From Paracoccus onubensis (GTDB lineage: Bacteria; Pseudomonadota; Alphaproteobacteria; Rhodobacterales; Rhodobacteraceae): 64,000 nucleotides of DNA. The notes beneath the pieces are model-generated. The model was not told the origin of the DNA. It saw only the letters and a program-made list of their open reading frames with translations, and did no database searches. Made by a program: the position numbers and the translations under genes. Shown here piece by piece: positions 17,325 through 27,935 of this stretch (position 1 is the first letter of the stretch; each line of letters starts with the position of its first letter). The stretch spans positions 1-64,000 of the forward strand of contig NZ_QZCG01000007.1 in the NCBI RefSeq assembly GCF_003591515.1, read 5' to 3'.

Positions 17325-17828
17325 TCACTCGACGACCATCAGGGGCGCGCCGAACTCGACCGGGCTGCCATCATCGACCAATATCCGTTTCACGGTGCCG
17401 GCGCGGGGGGCGGGAATGTGATTCATGGTTTTCATTGCCTCGACGATCAGAAGCGTGTCGCCTTCCTCGACCTGCTGACCGATCTGGACGAATGCCGCTG
17501 CGCCGGGCTCCGGTGCGAGATAGGCAGTGCCGACCATAGGCGAAGTTACCGCCCCGGGCAGATCGGCGGGATCGTCGCCACCGGCTTGTGCCGGGACGGC
17601 TGCGGTTGGCGCAGGGGCAGAAGGAGCAGGGGCCGCATGAACCGGCGCAGCCTGCACCGTGACCTGCTTGCCATGTTTGGACAGGCTGACGGTAAGCCGG
17701 TCATGTTCGCCATATTCGCGTTTGACCGATAGTTCGGCCAGATCCCGTGCATTCAGCAATTCGGCCAGCGACTGGATAAAGGCCACGTCGCCATCGTGAT
17801 GCTTGCCGTCGTTTGAATCGTTGCTCAT
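17325..17828 (-). CDS. accB: Acetyl-CoA carboxylase, biotin carboxyl carrier protein
   Basis: 167 residues. The N-terminal domain ([20 protein letters not shown]) is followed by an Ala/Pro-rich flexible linker and a C-terminal biotinyl domain with the biotinylated Lys in [22 protein letters not shown] is the characteristic thumb-containing start of that domain. It is the first gene of accB-accC. About 190 bp upstream, up to hisE, contain no gene and presumably the promoter. Confidence 0.96.
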   Translation of the reverse strand: MSNDSNDGKHHDGDVAFIQSLAELLNARDLAELSVKREYGEHDRLTVSLSKHGKQVTVQAAPVHAAPAPSAPAPTAAVPAQAGGDDPADLPGAVTSPMVGTAYLAPEPGAAAFVQIGQQVEEGDTLLIVEAMKTMNHIPAPRAGTVKRILVDDGSPVEFGAPLMVVE

Positions 17829-18018
17829 GCCGTCCTCTGTAATATGATTGCGTCATCCCGAAGGGCGCTTGAATTGGGCCGCTTATAGCCTCCATGCCCG
17901 CCCAAGGGGAAGAGTTTCCGTCAAATGGTCAAGTTTCCGCCGCCTTGCAGAGGTGATCTGCCAATTCCGTAATCCTGTGGGGCCGGTCCACGCTTAACGC
18001 GATAGCAACGGTTCCGGA

Positions 18019-18339
18019 TCATTTGGTTCCCCGCGATGCCTTTTCCTCCAGCCCTGACCGTCCTTCGCGCCGTTCCAGTTCCGCTTCGACATCCGCCAGT
18101 GTCAGGTCGCGGGAAGCGAGCATCACCATCAGGTGATAGATAACATCCGCGGCTTCCGAGGTCAGCCGTTCGCGGTCGCCTTTGGTGGCTTCAATGATCG
18201 CCTCGACGGCTTCTTCGCCGAATTTCTCGGCGCATTTCTCGGGGCCGTTGGCCAGCAGTTTCGCGGTCCAGCTGCTATCGGGATCGGCGGCTTTGCGGGT
18301 CGCGATCGTTGCGGCAAGGCGGTCGAGTGGACGGGTCAT
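18019..18339 (-). CDS. hisE: Phosphoribosyl-ATP diphosphatase
   Basis: 106 residues of the MazG-like all-alpha NTP pyrophosphohydrolase fold. It hydrolyses phosphoribosyl-ATP to phosphoribosyl-AMP in histidine synthesis. The metal-binding helix motif is visible in [17 protein letters not shown] followed by [13 protein letters not shown]. It is separate from HisI, which is not in the window. Its ATG overlaps the hisF stop by 4 bp, so it is translationally coupled as the last gene of hisA-hisF-hisE. Confidence 0.95.
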   Translation of the reverse strand: MTRPLDRLAATIATRKAADPDSSWTAKLLANGPEKCAEKFGEEAVEAIIEATKGDRERLTSEAADVIYHLMVMLASRDLTLADVEAELERREGRSGLEEKASRGTK

Positions 18340-19097
18340 GTCAGCCTCATCGGGATACCTGCGGCGGCCATATGTGCCTTGGCTTCGGCAATCGTATAGG
18401 TGCCGAAATGGAAGATCGAGGCGGCCAGAACGGCGCTTGCATGGCCTTCGGTGACGCCCTCGACCAGATGATCCAGCGTGCCGACCCCGCCCGAAGCGAT
18501 GACCGGGATATTCACCGCATCCGCGATGGCCCGGGTCAGGGGCAGGTTGAAGCCCGAACGGGTACCGTCGCGATCCATGCTGGTCAGCAGGATCTCTCCC
18601 GCGCCTTTCGCCTCGACTTTAAGGGCGAATTCGACGGCGTCGATGCCGGTGGGCTTGCGGCCGCCATGGGTGAAGATCTCCCATCGGCCCGGCGCGACGG
18701 TCTTGGCGTCAATGGCCGTGACGATGCATTGGCTGCCGAAACGATCTGCGGCTTCCGCCACGACATCGGGGTTGGCCACGGCGGCGGAGTTGAAGCTGAC
18801 CTTGTCCGCGCCGGCCAACAGCAGGTCGCGCACATCGCCCGGTGTGCGGACGCCGCCGCCGACGGTCAGGGGCACAAAGCACTGTTCTGCCGTTCGGGTG
18901 ACAAGATCGAACATGGTGCCGCGGTTTTCATGCGTGGCGTGAATGTCCAGAAAGCAAATCTCGTCCGCTCCGGCCGCGTCATAGGCGCGCGCCGCTTCGA
19001 CCGGATCTCCGGCATCCCGCAGATCGATGAAATTCACGCCTTTCACCACGCGGCCGTCGGCGACATCGAGACAGGGGATGATCCGGGTCTTGAGCAT
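18336..19097 (-). CDS. hisF: Imidazole glycerol phosphate synthase, cyclase subunit
   Basis: 253-residue TIM barrel that uses ammonia from HisH to convert PRFAR into imidazole glycerol phosphate and [25 protein letters not shown] carries the first catalytic Asp (Asp11), [11 protein letters not shown] is the half-barrel phosphate loop and [13 protein letters not shown] the second. The partner hisH is not adjacent. The start lies 3 bp after hisA. Confidence 0.97.
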   Translation of the reverse strand: MLKTRIIPCLDVADGRVVKGVNFIDLRDAGDPVEAARAYDAAGADEICFLDIHATHENRGTMFDLVTRTAEQCFVPLTVGGGVRTPGDVRDLLLAGADKVSFNSAAVANPDVVAEAADRFGSQCIVTAIDAKTVAPGRWEIFTHGGRKPTGIDAVEFALKVEAKGAGEILLTSMDRDGTRSGFNLPLTRAIADAVNIPVIASGGVGTLDHLVEGVTEGHASAVLAASIFHFGTYTIAEAKAHMAAAGIPMRLT

Positions 19098-19100
19098 CGG

Positions 19101-19820
19101 CTATCCTTTCAGGGCGGCCAGGGCTTCGCCCAGATCAAGCGCTCCGTCATACAGCGCCCGCCCCGAGATTGCCCCGGCGATGATCCGGGTCTCGGCAAGT
19201 AATTTCAGATCGTCCAGCTTCGACACCCCGCCCGAGGCAATGACAGGGATATGTACGGCCCGCGCAAGCGCCTCGGTCGCGGGGATGTTCGGTCCCTGCA
19301 TGGCGCCGTCACGATCAATATCGGTATAGATGATCGCGGCCACGCCCGCATCCTCGAACTGGCGGGCGAGATCGGCGGCTTTCACGTCGGTTTCGGTTGC
19401 CCATCCCCGGGTTGCGACCCGGCCCGCACGGGCATCGATTCCCACCGCGATCCGGCCCGGGAATGCCTCGGCGGCTTCGCGCACCAGGGCAGGGTTCTCG
19501 ACCGCTACCGTTCCAAGGATGATCCGGTTCAATCCGCGTTCAAGCCAGTTTTCGATGGTGGCCATGTCGCGGATCCCGCCGCCAAGCTGTGCCGGAATAT
19601 CGACCGCCGCAAGAATCGCCTCGACCGCTGCTGCGTTAACCGGTTTGCCCTCGAATGCGCCGTTCAGGTCGACCAGATGCAGCCATTCCGCGCCCGCATC
19701 CTGAAAGGCGCGCGCCTGCGCTGCCGGGTCGGTGCCGAATACGGTCGCCGCGTCCATGTCGCCACGCAGCAGGCGTACGCAGTTTCCGTCTTTCAGATCG
19801 ATGGCGGGGTAAAGGATCAT
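19101..19820 (-). CDS. hisA: ProFAR isomerase (phosphoribosylformimino-AICAR-P isomerase)
   Basis: 239 residues. TIM-barrel isomerase of histidine synthesis, homologous to HisF. The start at ATG 19820 gives [20 protein letters not shown] with catalytic Asp8; an upstream in-frame reading adds 35 residues without family support. LGGGIRDM and [12 protein letters not shown] are the phosphate loops and IYTDIDRDG carries the second catalytic Asp. First gene of the hisA-hisF-hisE operon, divergent from the DUF2147 gene. Confidence 0.97.
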   Translation of the reverse strand: MILYPAIDLKDGNCVRLLRGDMDAATVFGTDPAAQARAFQDAGAEWLHLVDLNGAFEGKPVNAAAVEAILAAVDIPAQLGGGIRDMATIENWLERGLNRIILGTVAVENPALVREAAEAFPGRIAVGIDARAGRVATRGWATETDVKAADLARQFEDAGVAAIIYTDIDRDGAMQGPNIPATEALARAVHIPVIASGGVSKLDDLKLLAETRIIAGAISGRALYDGALDLGEALAALKG

Positions 19821-19958
19821 CTCGGCTCTCTCATTCGTCTCGCTGGCTTTCCTTTGCCATCTTGCCGTCGAAAGGGAAAGGGTTTCACCTGACGTCATGC
19901 TTGCCATAAGCGTATTTTGAGGCACAAACTGCGGTTTATGTTCCGAGGAGGAATGATC

Positions 19959-20342
19959 ATGAGAAAATTGTTCTTTAGCGCGGCATTCCTGCTAAGCGCG
20001 GGTGCCGCGAGCGCCGACCCGATCGAAGGTGTCTGGCAGACCCAGCCCGATGAGGGCGCTTTCGCCCATGTCACCATCGCACCTTGCGGTCAGGCTTTTT
20101 GCGGCACGATCAGCCGGACGTTCAAGGACAAGACCGAATATCAATCGCCCAATATCGGCCGGCAGATCGTGATCGATATGGCCGCGCAGGGCGGCGATAA
20201 TTACGAGGGCAGGATCTGGCGTCCTGCGAATAACAAGATTTATATGGGCAAGGCCAAGATTTCCGGTGATCAGATGAGCTTGTCTGGCTGTGTCGCCGGC
20301 GGTCTGTTGTGCAAAAGCCAGACCTGGGTGCGGATCCAGTAA
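19959..20342 (+). CDS. DUF2147 family exported protein
   Basis: 127 residues. Signal peptide [19 protein letters not shown], then the DUF2147 beta-barrel-like core: [71 protein letters not shown] and the terminal QTWVRI. Four cysteines could form disulfides in the periplasm. I choose the ATG at 19959 because GGAGGA is six bases upstream; the ATG at 19953 is too close to it. Function unknown; homologues are small lipocalin-like envelope proteins. Confidence 0.87.
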   Translation: MRKLFFSAAFLLSAGAASADPIEGVWQTQPDEGAFAHVTIAPCGQAFCGTISRTFKDKTEYQSPNIGRQIVIDMAAQGGDNYEGRIWRPANNKIYMGKAKISGDQMSLSGCVAGGLLCKSQTWVRIQ

Positions 20343-20452
20343 GTCAACCGTGGGATGCCCGGATTCAAGCGGGCATGTTCCGGTGTTTGTTGGCGCATAT
20401 CCGGGATTTCGGCAAACGGGCGGGGAGAGCTGCGGCACTTGGTCCGTCGATG

Positions 20453-21118
20453 CTATCCTTTGGGCAACCCCAATGCCGTCAGAACGGATGACAGCGTATC
20501 GCGCGGCAGGATGATCAGCATCGGCCCTTCGATCTTCAATGTCACCAGACCGTGCGCGCGGTTCGACGTACCGACCCGCAGGCCCGGCGTGAATTCGATT
20601 CCGTCGATGGGCCATTCCAGCCCGGTGCTGACCCCGCGCGCCGGGCCCATCGGATACAGTGAAACCCGCGTGCCCGGCATCAGCGGCAGGGTCAGCCGTG
20701 ATGGCGCCCGGAACACGATATCTTCGGCGGTCAGCATAATCGGCACTGGCGGGTTGCACGTGACAAGCGTGGTCAACGCGGCCAAAGTATGATCCAGCCT
20801 CAGGCCCGAGAAGCCGACCGCAAGTGCGAAAGGCGCCTGTATCCGCTTCAGGCATTTGGTGAAATCGGTGCTGTCCTGTTCGGCGACATGGACGATTCGT
20901 TCGGCCGGGATGATGTCTCTTGCGGCATCGCTGATACTGTCCAGATCGCCGATCACCCAATCCGGAGCCTGCCCGAGAGACAGGGCCCGATCCGCCCCGC
21001 CATCGGCGGCCACGATGGTCGGAGCGATACTGAGCGCGGTCATCAGTTCGACCGGGCGCACCTCTCCTCCTCCGATGACGGTCACGCCGCTGTCGCTGAT
21101 GACCAGCGGCGGGTTCAT
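20453..21118 (-). CDS. Thiamine pyrophosphokinase
   Basis: 221 residues. It transfers pyrophosphate from ATP to thiamine to give the cofactor thiamine diphosphate. The conserved N-terminal part has APTIVAADGGADRAL, VIGDLDSI with metal-binding aspartates, and EQDSTDFTKCL, and a C-terminal beta domain follows (GLEWPIDGIEFTPGLRVGTSN). It follows DUF2842 with a 4-bp ATGA overlap. TPP is also the cofactor of the dehydrogenase encoded at 49005, though no regulatory link is visible. Confidence 0.93.
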   Translation of the reverse strand: MNPPLVISDSGVTVIGGGEVRPVELMTALSIAPTIVAADGGADRALSLGQAPDWVIGDLDSISDAARDIIPAERIVHVAEQDSTDFTKCLKRIQAPFALAVGFSGLRLDHTLAALTTLVTCNPPVPIMLTAEDIVFRAPSRLTLPLMPGTRVSLYPMGPARGVSTGLEWPIDGIEFTPGLRVGTSNRAHGLVTLKIEGPMLIILPRDTLSSVLTALGLPKG

Positions 21119-21327
21119 TCGTCCCTGCCTATGCCGGTGAACAGGCGTTTGAACGGCATGATCCAGATGATGCCCAGAAGGACATAGACCAGGAGTTCGA
21201 TCCAGATCGGCTGCCGTCCCCAGGTCGCATCCATCCAGTTCGTCAGCGTGACAGCCACAATGATATACGCCGGAAGACCCAGCACAAGCACCAGAATCGA
21301 GAGGCGTTTCCGAGTCTTCAAATCCAT
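21115..21327 (-). CDS. DUF2842 small membrane protein
   Basis: 70 residues with two predicted membrane helices (LSILVLVLGLPAYIIVAVTL and IELLVYVLLGIIWIMPFKRLF), matching the DUF2842 pattern of a short basic N-terminus followed by a helical hairpin. Start taken at ATG 21327; an upstream in-frame TTG adds seven residues. Overlaps the thiamine pyrophosphokinase start. Function unknown, inner membrane. Confidence 0.82.
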   Translation of the reverse strand: MDLKTRKRLSILVLVLGLPAYIIVAVTLTNWMDATWGRQPIWIELLVYVLLGIIWIMPFKRLFTGIGRDE

Positions 21328-21408
21328 TGTCTCAGCTTCCCGGTTCAATGTTTCGGGTGATCCGTCGACGCGATTCCGGCAGTGACACCGCTTTCCACGA
21401 AACCACTA

Positions 21409-22701
21409 TTAATCCGAGAAAGGATCAGTCACCAGAATCGTGTCGTCGCGCTCGGGGCTGGTGGACAGAAGGGCGACGGGACATTGAATCAGCTCTTCGA
21501 CGCGGCGCACATATTTGATCGCCTCTGCCGGAAGATCCGCCCAGCTTCGCGCGCCCGAGGTAGAGCCCTGCCAGCCGTCCATTTCCTCGTAAACCGGCGT
21601 CACTCTGGATTGCAGCGCGGCAGCCGTCGGCAGGTAGTCATAATGCTGTCCGTCGATCTCGTATCCCACGCAGATTTTCAGCTTTTTGAAACCATCCAGC
21701 ACATCAAGCTTGGTCAGGGCAATGCCGCTTACGCCTGATATGGCGCAGGTCTGGCGGACCAGCACCGCATCGAACCAGCCGCAGCGGCGCTGGCGTCCGG
21801 TAACGGTGCCGAATTCGTGGCCGCGTTCGCCCAGTCGTTGGCCGTCCTCATCATGAAGCTCGGTCGGGAAGGGGCCTTCGCCGACACGGGTCGTGTAGGC
21901 CTTGACGATGCCCAGCACGAAATCCACGGCCCCGGGGCCCATCCCGGTACCGGTAGCCGCCATGCCCGACATGGTCGTGGAACTGGTGACATAAGGGTAG
22001 GTGCCGAAATCGATATCCAGAAGTGAACCCTGAGCGCCCTCGAACAGGATGCGCTTGCCGGATTTCCTGGCCTCTGCCATGACTTTCCAGACCGGCTGTG
22101 CATAGGCTAGCAGTCTTGGCGCAATCTCCTGAAGTTTCGCCTTGAGTTCGGCCCGATCGATCGGCTCTGCGCCCAATCCCTGCCGCAGCGCATCGTGATG
22201 CGCCAGCAGGCGGTCAAGCCGGGCGTCCAGCGTTTCTTCATCACCCAGATCGGCAAGGCGGATGGCCCGGCGGCCCACCTTGTCCTCATAGGCGGGGCCG
22301 ATACCGCGACCGGTCGTGCCGATCTTGGCCTTGCCCGCAGCCGCTTCCCGAAGCTGGTCCAGATCCTGATGAAGCGGCAGGATCAGCGGAACATTCTCGG
22401 CGATCATCAGGTTTTCGGTCGAGATGGAGACGCCCTGCGCGGAAATCTTGTCGATCTCGCTGAACAATGCCCAGGGGTCCAGTACGACGCCATTGCCGAT
22501 GACCGCCAGCTTGCCTTCGCGCACGATGCCGGAAGGCAGCAGAGAGAGTTTGAAAACCGTGTTGCCGATGACCAGCGTGTGCCCGGCGTTATGACCGCCC
22601 TGAAACCGCGCGATCACATCGGCTCGTTCGCTGAGCCAGTCGACGATCTTGCCCTTGCCCTCGTCACCCCACTGAGCGCCGACAACCACCACATTGGCCA
22701 T
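21409..22701 (-). CDS. purA: Adenylosuccinate synthetase
   Basis: 430 residues. It joins IMP and aspartate with GTP to form adenylosuccinate, the first committed step to AMP. Catalytic Asp13 ([11 protein letters not shown]) and His41 (QGGHNAGHT) sit at canonical numbers. [39 protein letters not shown] and the C-terminal [10 protein letters not shown] guanine site are intact. It is transcribed alone; a 144-bp gap on its 5' side separates it from the end of slyX. Confidence 0.98.
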   Translation of the reverse strand: MANVVVVGAQWGDEGKGKIVDWLSERADVIARFQGGHNAGHTLVIGNTVFKLSLLPSGIVREGKLAVIGNGVVLDPWALFSEIDKISAQGVSISTENLMIAENVPLILPLHQDLDQLREAAAGKAKIGTTGRGIGPAYEDKVGRRAIRLADLGDEETLDARLDRLLAHHDALRQGLGAEPIDRAELKAKLQEIAPRLLAYAQPVWKVMAEARKSGKRILFEGAQGSLLDIDFGTYPYVTSSTTMSGMAATGTGMGPGAVDFVLGIVKAYTTRVGEGPFPTELHDEDGQRLGERGHEFGTVTGRQRRCGWFDAVLVRQTCAISGVSGIALTKLDVLDGFKKLKICVGYEIDGQHYDYLPTAAALQSRVTPVYEEMDGWQGSTSGARSWADLPAEAIKYVRRVEELIQCPVALLSTSPERDDTILVTDPFSD

Positions 22702-22845
22702 GAGCAGGTCCTTCCATTACCCGAAAACTGTCCGCCAAGCGGTCTAGCGCATGACACATGCGGGGGAAAGCGGGATTTCAGCCCTCGCAATAGCCTTGGT
22801 GCCGGGCGGGCGCGGCGCCGGTTGCGGAAATTGGATCAGTATGGC

Positions 22846-23064
22846 TTACCAATGCGGGGGACGCTGATCCGCCAGCGGGACGGTATTGCCCGCTTCGGCC
22901 TCGCGAGTCGCTTCGGCCTGCATCAGCATTTCGACGCGGCGCGTCAGGCGGGCGATCTCGGCATCCTGCCGGGCGATGACCTCGCTCAGATCCTCGGTGA
23001 GGCGTGTCAGATGGGCCAGAACCTCTTCAAGATGCTCGATTCGCGCCTCGTGCTGCTTGTCCAT
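22846..23064 (-). CDS. slyX: SlyX family protein
   Basis: 72 residues, almost entirely a heptad-patterned coiled coil ([23 protein letters not shown]), ending in the family-typical DQRPPHW. The ATG at 23064 has AGGGGG seven bases upstream; longer readings lack similarity. SlyX proteins are small, conserved in Proteobacteria, and without firm function. Divergent from hisS, sharing a 52-bp gap. Confidence 0.88.
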   Translation of the reverse strand: MDKQHEARIEHLEEVLAHLTRLTEDLSEVIARQDAEIARLTRRVEMLMQAEATREAEAGNTVPLADQRPPHW

Positions 23065-23116
23065 TTGGCCCCCTTCCGTTAGAGCAGCCACGGATTGGCC
23101 GGAAGGGCACAGGACC

Positions 23117-24598
23117 ATGGCGAAGGATAAGAAGAAACAGCCCCGTCCCAAGGCGGAAACGCCGAAGGGCTTTCGTGACTATTTTGGCGCGGATGTGACG
23201 GAACGCAAGGTGATGCTGGACCGTATCGCGGAAATCTATCATCGCCACGGTTTCGATCCTCTGGAAACGAGCGCCGTCGAGACCGTCGAGGCGCTGGGAA
23301 AATTCCTGCCCGATGTCGACCGGCCCAATGCCGGGGTCTTCGCATGGCAGGAAGAGGCGGTGCCGGGCGGAGGCTCGGGCGACTGGCTGGCGCTGCGCTA
23401 TGACCTGACCGCGCCGCTGGCCCGTGTCGCCGCGCAGTTCCGCAATGATCTGCCCATGCCGTATCGCCGCTTTGCCATGGGGCCGGTCTGGCGGAATGAA
23501 AAGCCGGGGCCGGGGCGGTTCCGGCAGTTTTATCAATGCGATGCCGATACGGTGGGTTCTGCCTCGGTCGCGGCGGATGCCGAGATCTGCGCGATGCTGG
23601 CCAATGCGCTTGAGGCGGTGGGGATCGCGCGGGGCGATTACATCGTGCGGATCAATAATCGCAAGGTGTTGAATGGCGTGCTTGAGACCGCTGGCGTGGC
23701 AGAGGATCAGTCCGATGACGTACTGCGTCAGATCGACAAGTTCGACAAGGTGGGCAGAGACGGCGTTTCGGCGTTGCTGACATCGGGGCGCAAAGACGAA
23801 TCCGGAGCCTTCATTGACGGTGTGGGGCTAAGCGAAACCCAAGCTGCACCGATCCTTGCCTTCATGACCGCCAAGGGTGATGACAATGCCGCAACAACGG
23901 AGAACCTGCGCGTGGCAGTAGGCAATTCTGAGATCGGGACCGAGGGCGTGGATGAACTCACGCAGATTGCCGCCATGCTGAAGGTGATGGGGATAGACGA
24001 AGATCGTGTGGTGATCGATCCCTCTGTCGTGCGCGGGTTGGGTTATTATACCGGGCCGGTTTTCGAGGCGGAACTGACCTTTGAAATTCTTGACGACAAG
24101 GGCCGCAAGCGGCAATTCGGCAGCGTCGCAGGTGGTGGACGCTATGACGGACTGGTCGAGCGGTTCACCGGTCAGAAGGTTCCCGCTACCGGCATCAGCA
24201 TCGGCGTGGATCGCCTGCTTGCCGCCTTGCGGGCCAAGGGTTTGGCCGGGGCCGAGACGAGCGGACCGGTTGTCGTTACCGTTATGGATCGCGACCGGAT
24301 GGCGGATTATCAGGCGATGGCCGCCGAATTGCGCGCCGCCGGTATCCGGGCCGAGGTTTATCTGGGCAATCCGAAGAATTTCGGCAATCAGTTGAAATAT
24401 GCCGACAAGCGCGGGGCTCCGGTGGCGATCATCCAGGGCGCGGATGAGGCGGTAAGAGGCGTGGTTCAGGTCAAGGATCTGGTCCTTGGCGCGAAAATCG
24501 CGGCCGAGGCAAGTCTTGACGAATGGAAATCCCAGCCCGCTCAGACGGAAGTCCCGCGCAACGGATTGGTGGCTGAAGTCCGGCGGATACTCGGATGA
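23117..24598 (+). CDS. hisS: Histidine--tRNA ligase
   Basis: 493 residues. Class II aminoacyl-tRNA synthetase charging tRNA-His. Motif 2 appears as [21 protein letters not shown], the histidine-binding box around [11 protein letters not shown], and motif 3 as GISIGVDR after GGGRYDGL. The C-terminal anticodon domain is present ([14 protein letters not shown]). It is longer than the E. coli enzyme by an insertion between motifs 2 and 3, as in other Rhodobacteraceae. It overlaps hisZ as ATGA. Confidence 0.97.
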   Translation: MAKDKKKQPRPKAETPKGFRDYFGADVTERKVMLDRIAEIYHRHGFDPLETSAVETVEALGKFLPDVDRPNAGVFAWQEEAVPGGGSGDWLALRYDLTAPLARVAAQFRNDLPMPYRRFAMGPVWRNEKPGPGRFRQFYQCDADTVGSASVAADAEICAMLANALEAVGIARGDYIVRINNRKVLNGVLETAGVAEDQSDDVLRQIDKFDKVGRDGVSALLTSGRKDESGAFIDGVGLSETQAAPILAFMTAKGDDNAATTENLRVAVGNSEIGTEGVDELTQIAAMLKVMGIDEDRVVIDPSVVRGLGYYTGPVFEAELTFEILDDKGRKRQFGSVAGGGRYDGLVERFTGQKVPATGISIGVDRLLAALRAKGLAGAETSGPVVVTVMDRDRMADYQAMAAELRAAGIRAEVYLGNPKNFGNQLKYADKRGAPVAIIQGADEAVRGVVQVKDLVLGAKIAAEASLDEWKSQPAQTEVPRNGLVAEVRRILG

Positions 24599-25653
24599 CT
24601 TTGCGTTGCGACAAGCAGACGGTCGGGAAAAGGCTTCTCGCGGCGTTCCGCGAGGCGGGCGCGGAAGAAGTCGCGCCCGATATCCTGCTTCCCGCCGAAA
24701 GCCTGTTGGATCTGTATGGCGAGGATATCCGTGCCCGCGCCTATGTCACCAGTGATCCGATCCGCGGCGAGATGATGCTGCGGCCGGATTTCACTGTGCC
24801 GGTTGTGCAGGCGCATATGGAGAATGGCGCGGAACCGGCCCGCTATTGCTATCTGGGCGAGGTATTCCGCAAGCAGGATATGGGCGATACCCGCCCCGAA
24901 ACGCCGCGCGACAACGAATATCTGCAAGCGGGGTTCGAGCTTTTCTCGCATGAAACCGGCGCGGATGCTGAAGTGTTTGCTCTGTTTTATCGCCTGTTAT
25001 CGCCCTATGGCGCACGTGCTGAAACCGGAGATATGGGCTTGTTGCTGGATGCCGTGCGCGGCTTGCCGCTGCCAGCGCCGCGCCGGGATGCCCTGCTGCA
25101 CCATATCTGGCGGGCAGGGCGGTTTCAGCAACTGCTGATACGGTTTTCAGCCGAGACCAGACCGCGTGATTTTCCGCAAAGCGCGGCGTCCTGGACGGGG
25201 CTGCGCAGCGCGACCGAGATGCAGGCCCGGATCGACCGGCTGCAGGCGGATGCGGGATCCCCGCCATTGCCCGCGGTCTGGACTGAACGGCTGAAGCGGT
25301 TATTCGCGGTCCGGGCGCCCGCATCCGAAGCTGTCGTCATGCTGCGGGAACTCGCTTTGGAATGGCCAGAGATCGCGGGGGCGGTCGAACGGATCGCAAT
25401 CCGTTTCGACAAGATCGCGCGTGCGGGCGTCGCCCCTGAACAGGTTGTCTTCGACGCCAGTCACGGCCGGACCACGATGGAATATTACGACGGTTTCACT
25501 TTCAGCTTCATGGCCGGGGATCGCGGCTGGCCACCGATTGCTTCGGGCGGGCGTTATGACGCCCTGACCTCGGTTCTGGGCAAAGGGCGCAGGATTCCTG
25601 CGGTTGGGGGCATCATTCGTCCCGGCCTGCTTGCGGAACTGGAGGCGGCATGA
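24595..25653 (+). CDS. hisZ: ATP phosphoribosyltransferase regulatory subunit
   Basis: 352 residues, a catalytically inactive paralogue of histidyl-tRNA synthetase that activates short-form HisG and carries its histidine feedback site. It keeps the class II fold ([41 protein letters not shown]) but lacks a tRNA anticodon domain. It starts inside the hisS stop and ends inside the hisG start, so the synthetase, its paralogue and the enzyme are translationally coupled. Confidence 0.95.
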   Translation: MTLRCDKQTVGKRLLAAFREAGAEEVAPDILLPAESLLDLYGEDIRARAYVTSDPIRGEMMLRPDFTVPVVQAHMENGAEPARYCYLGEVFRKQDMGDTRPETPRDNEYLQAGFELFSHETGADAEVFALFYRLLSPYGARAETGDMGLLLDAVRGLPLPAPRRDALLHHIWRAGRFQQLLIRFSAETRPRDFPQSAASWTGLRSATEMQARIDRLQADAGSPPLPAVWTERLKRLFAVRAPASEAVVMLRELALEWPEIAGAVERIAIRFDKIARAGVAPEQVVFDASHGRTTMEYYDGFTFSFMAGDRGWPPIASGGRYDALTSVLGKGRRIPAVGGIIRPGLLAELEAA

Positions 25654-26324
25654 TCCGGTTGGGGGTACCGTCCAAGGGGCGGCTGATGGAACAGACCTTC
25701 GATTGGTTTGCAGATCGCGGCGTGCGGCTGTCGCGCAGCGGTTCGGACCGCGAATATGCAGGGCAGGTCGAGGGCGCCGAGGGCGTTTCACTGGTGTTGC
25801 TGTCGGCAGGAGAGATCCCTCGCGAACTTCGGGCGGGACGAATCGAGCTGGGCGTGACCGGCACTGATCTGATCCGCGAAAAACTGGCCGGCTGGAAGTC
25901 GGATATCGTCGAGGCGGTACCGATGGGATTCGGTCATGCCGATCTGATCCTTGCAGTGCCTGAATGCTGGTGCGATTGCGAGAATCTGGACGATCTGACC
26001 TCGATCGCCCGCGATTTTCGCGCCGTGCATGGGTTTCGTCTGCGAATCGCCACCAAATATCACCGGCTGGTGCGGGCATGGCTGGCTGCGCATGAAGTTG
26101 CGGATTATCAGCTGGTCGACAGTCAGGGCGCGACCGAGGGCACCGTGGCCAACCAGACCGCCGAGGCGATTGCGGATATCACCAGTTCCGGCGCGACCCT
26201 GAGGGCAAATAACCTGAAAATCCTGTCGGAAGAGCCGATCTTGCGCTCGCAGGCGACATTATTCGCCAACCGGGCAGCGATGGATCCGAATATGAAGCGG
26301 TTTCTGAATCAGCTTGGTCTATAA
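25650..26324 (+). CDS. hisG: ATP phosphoribosyltransferase, short form
   Basis: 224 residues, the short HisG that lacks the C-terminal regulatory domain and needs HisZ, which is encoded just upstream. It joins ATP and PRPP in the first step of histidine synthesis. LGVPSKGRLMEQT at the N-terminus and the PRPP loop DSQGATEGTVANQTAEAIADI are intact. Last gene of hisS-hisZ-hisG; a hairpin terminator lies about 100 bp downstream. Confidence 0.97.
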   Translation: MIRLGVPSKGRLMEQTFDWFADRGVRLSRSGSDREYAGQVEGAEGVSLVLLSAGEIPRELRAGRIELGVTGTDLIREKLAGWKSDIVEAVPMGFGHADLILAVPECWCDCENLDDLTSIARDFRAVHGFRLRIATKYHRLVRAWLAAHEVADYQLVDSQGATEGTVANQTAEAIADITSSGATLRANNLKILSEEPILRSQATLFANRAAMDPNMKRFLNQLGL

Positions 26325-26420
26325 ATCCGGGAATTCCTGGGGTCTCGCCTGATCTGTATATCAGGCGGTGCGGTATACGCTTTGGCCGTGAAATCTGTCT
26401 GGAAGCGGACCCGGCTCATG

Positions 26421-26455
26421 AAAAAGGCCGCCACAGTTTCCTGCGACGGCCTTTT
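26421..26455. terminator. Bidirectional Rho-independent terminator between hisG and rplI
   Basis: AAAAGGCCG (26422-26430) pairs perfectly with CGGCCTTTT (26447-26455), leaving a 16-nt loop. The A run on one side and the T run on the other make it functional in both directions between convergent operons. Confidence 0.85.
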
Positions 26456-26475
26456 CAGATGGCATGAATGCCGGA

Positions 26476-27072
26476 TCAGCTGCGGTCTTCGTCCTCGGGG
26501 CCGTCCTCGTCCGATGTGGCGCTTCCGATATCGTCGAACAGTTCAGCGATTTCGAACTCGGCTTCGGCATCGGCCTCGGCGGCAATATCCTGAATGGATT
26601 TGCCTTGCGCCTGAATCTCGGCCTCTTCATTGGTGCGGGCGACGTTCAGGGTGATTGTCGCCTCGACCTCGGGGTGCAGGATGATCTGGACCTTGTGCAG
26701 GCCCAGTTCCTTGATCGGCTGACCCAGAACGACCTGTTTGCGATCCGCCGTAAAGCCCGCCTCGGTCGCGGCATCGGCTGCGTCACGGGTGGTAACGGAA
26801 CCGTAAAGCGCGCCCGAATCGGAAGCCGAGCGGATCACGACGAAGGACTGACCGTCCAGCTTGTCGGCGATTTTCTGCGCGTCGGTCTTGGTCTCGGCGT
26901 TGCGGGCTTCAAGTTGAACCTTACGCTCTTCAAAGGCCTTCAGATTCGCTTCGGACGCACGAAGCGCCTTGCCCTGAGGCAGCAGGAAGTTGCGGGCGTA
27001 GCCGTGCTTTACGTTTACGACTTCGCCCATCTGGCCCAGCTTGGCCACACGTTCCAGCAGGATGACTTGCAT
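26476..27072 (-). CDS. rplI: 50S ribosomal protein L9 (bL9)
   Basis: 198 residues. The N-terminal rRNA-binding domain ([32 protein letters not shown] family signature) and the connecting helix are canonical, followed by the C-terminal domain with SGALYGSVT. The last roughly 45 residues are an extra acidic tail rich in Asp, Glu and Ala ([16 protein letters not shown], then [11 protein letters not shown]) absent from the 149-residue E. coli protein. Last gene of rpsF-rpsR-rplI. Confidence 0.96.
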   Translation of the reverse strand: MQVILLERVAKLGQMGEVVNVKHGYARNFLLPQGKALRASEANLKAFEERKVQLEARNAETKTDAQKIADKLDGQSFVVIRSASDSGALYGSVTTRDAADAATEAGFTADRKQVVLGQPIKELGLHKVQIILHPEVEATITLNVARTNEEAEIQAQGKSIQDIAAEADAEAEFEIAELFDDIGSATSDEDGPEDEDRS

Positions 27073-27084
27073 GATATGTCCTCC

Positions 27085-27312
27085 TTACTTCACGGCATAG
27101 GGAAGCAGGGCGAGGAAGCGGGCACGCTTGATCGCGCGGGCCAGCTCACGCTGCTTCTTGGCCGAGACGGCTGTGATACGGGAAGGCACGATCTTGCCGC
27201 GTTCGCTGATATAGCGCTGCAGAAGACGGGTGTCCTTGTAGTCGATGACCGGCGCGTTCTCTCCCGAGAAGGGGCAGACCTTGCGGCGGCGGAAAAACGG
27301 TTTGCTTGCCAT
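27085..27312 (-). CDS. rpsR: 30S ribosomal protein S18 (bS18)
   Basis: 75 residues, standard length. [35 protein letters not shown] is the bS18 signature and the basic C-terminus [13 protein letters not shown] completes it. It binds bS6 in the small-subunit platform. It sits 13 bp after rpsF and 12 bp before rplI. Confidence 0.97.
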   Translation of the reverse strand: MASKPFFRRRKVCPFSGENAPVIDYKDTRLLQRYISERGKIVPSRITAVSAKKQRELARAIKRARFLALLPYAVK

Positions 27313-27325
27313 TGTTCAGATCCTC

Positions 27326-27688
27326 TCAGTTCCGCTCACGGCGTTCGCGACGATCGCCACGCTCTTCGCGTTTCTGCATCTGTACCGAGGGGCCTTCTTT
27401 ATGGTCATCGACACGGATGGTCATCACGCGCATCACGTCGTCATGCAGACGGGCAAGGCGTTCCATCTCGTGGACGGCATCAGAGGGCGCGTCGCTGCGG
27501 AGGAAGGCGTAATGGCCCTTGCGGTTCTTGTTGATCTTGTAGGCGAGGGTGCGGATACCCCAGTATTCATGATCCACGACCTTGCCGCCATTATCGGCGA
27601 GAACGGTCGAAAAATGTTCAATCAGCCCTTCGGCCTGCGTATTGGACAGGTCCTGACGGCTGATCAGCACATGCTCGTACAGAGGCAT
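27326..27688 (-). CDS. rpsF: 30S ribosomal protein S6 (bS6)
   Basis: 120 residues. MPLYEHVLISRQDLSNTQAEGL begins the ferredoxin-like fold, and YRIKKNRKGHY-type sequence (here YKINKNRKGHYAFL) identifies bS6. The C-terminus ends in a run of charged residues (REERGDRRERRERN). First gene of the ribosomal operon; a 247-bp gap to the divergent prfA holds the promoters of both. I could not confirm an S6:S18 autoregulatory leader there. Confidence 0.97.
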   Translation of the reverse strand: MPLYEHVLISRQDLSNTQAEGLIEHFSTVLADNGGKVVDHEYWGIRTLAYKINKNRKGHYAFLRSDAPSDAVHEMERLARLHDDVMRVMTIRVDDHKEGPSVQMQKREERGDRRERRERN

Positions 27689-27935
27689 GGCGATCCTTTC
27701 ATCTTGTCAAGCGCACTTCAAAGGCAGGCTTTGTCTTTCCACTCCCGCCACGAGAGGTTACGCCGATTGCGAATAGTTTGCGGAAAGATGGGGCCTTATA
27801 GCGGCAATGGCTGAGGATGCAAGAGGATTCTGGGGAAATGCAGCCTTGCCGGAAAGGGGCGGATATTCGGGCATCAGTATGAGAACAGCTGTTATCACGC
27901 TTTACGGCTGGCCCCGGCAGAGGTAATCCCCCTTC

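Noticed and set aside
27689..27935. S6:S18 autoregulatory leader before rpsF
   Set aside because: I looked for the CCG-bearing bulged stem in the rpsF leader and could not identify it with confidence.
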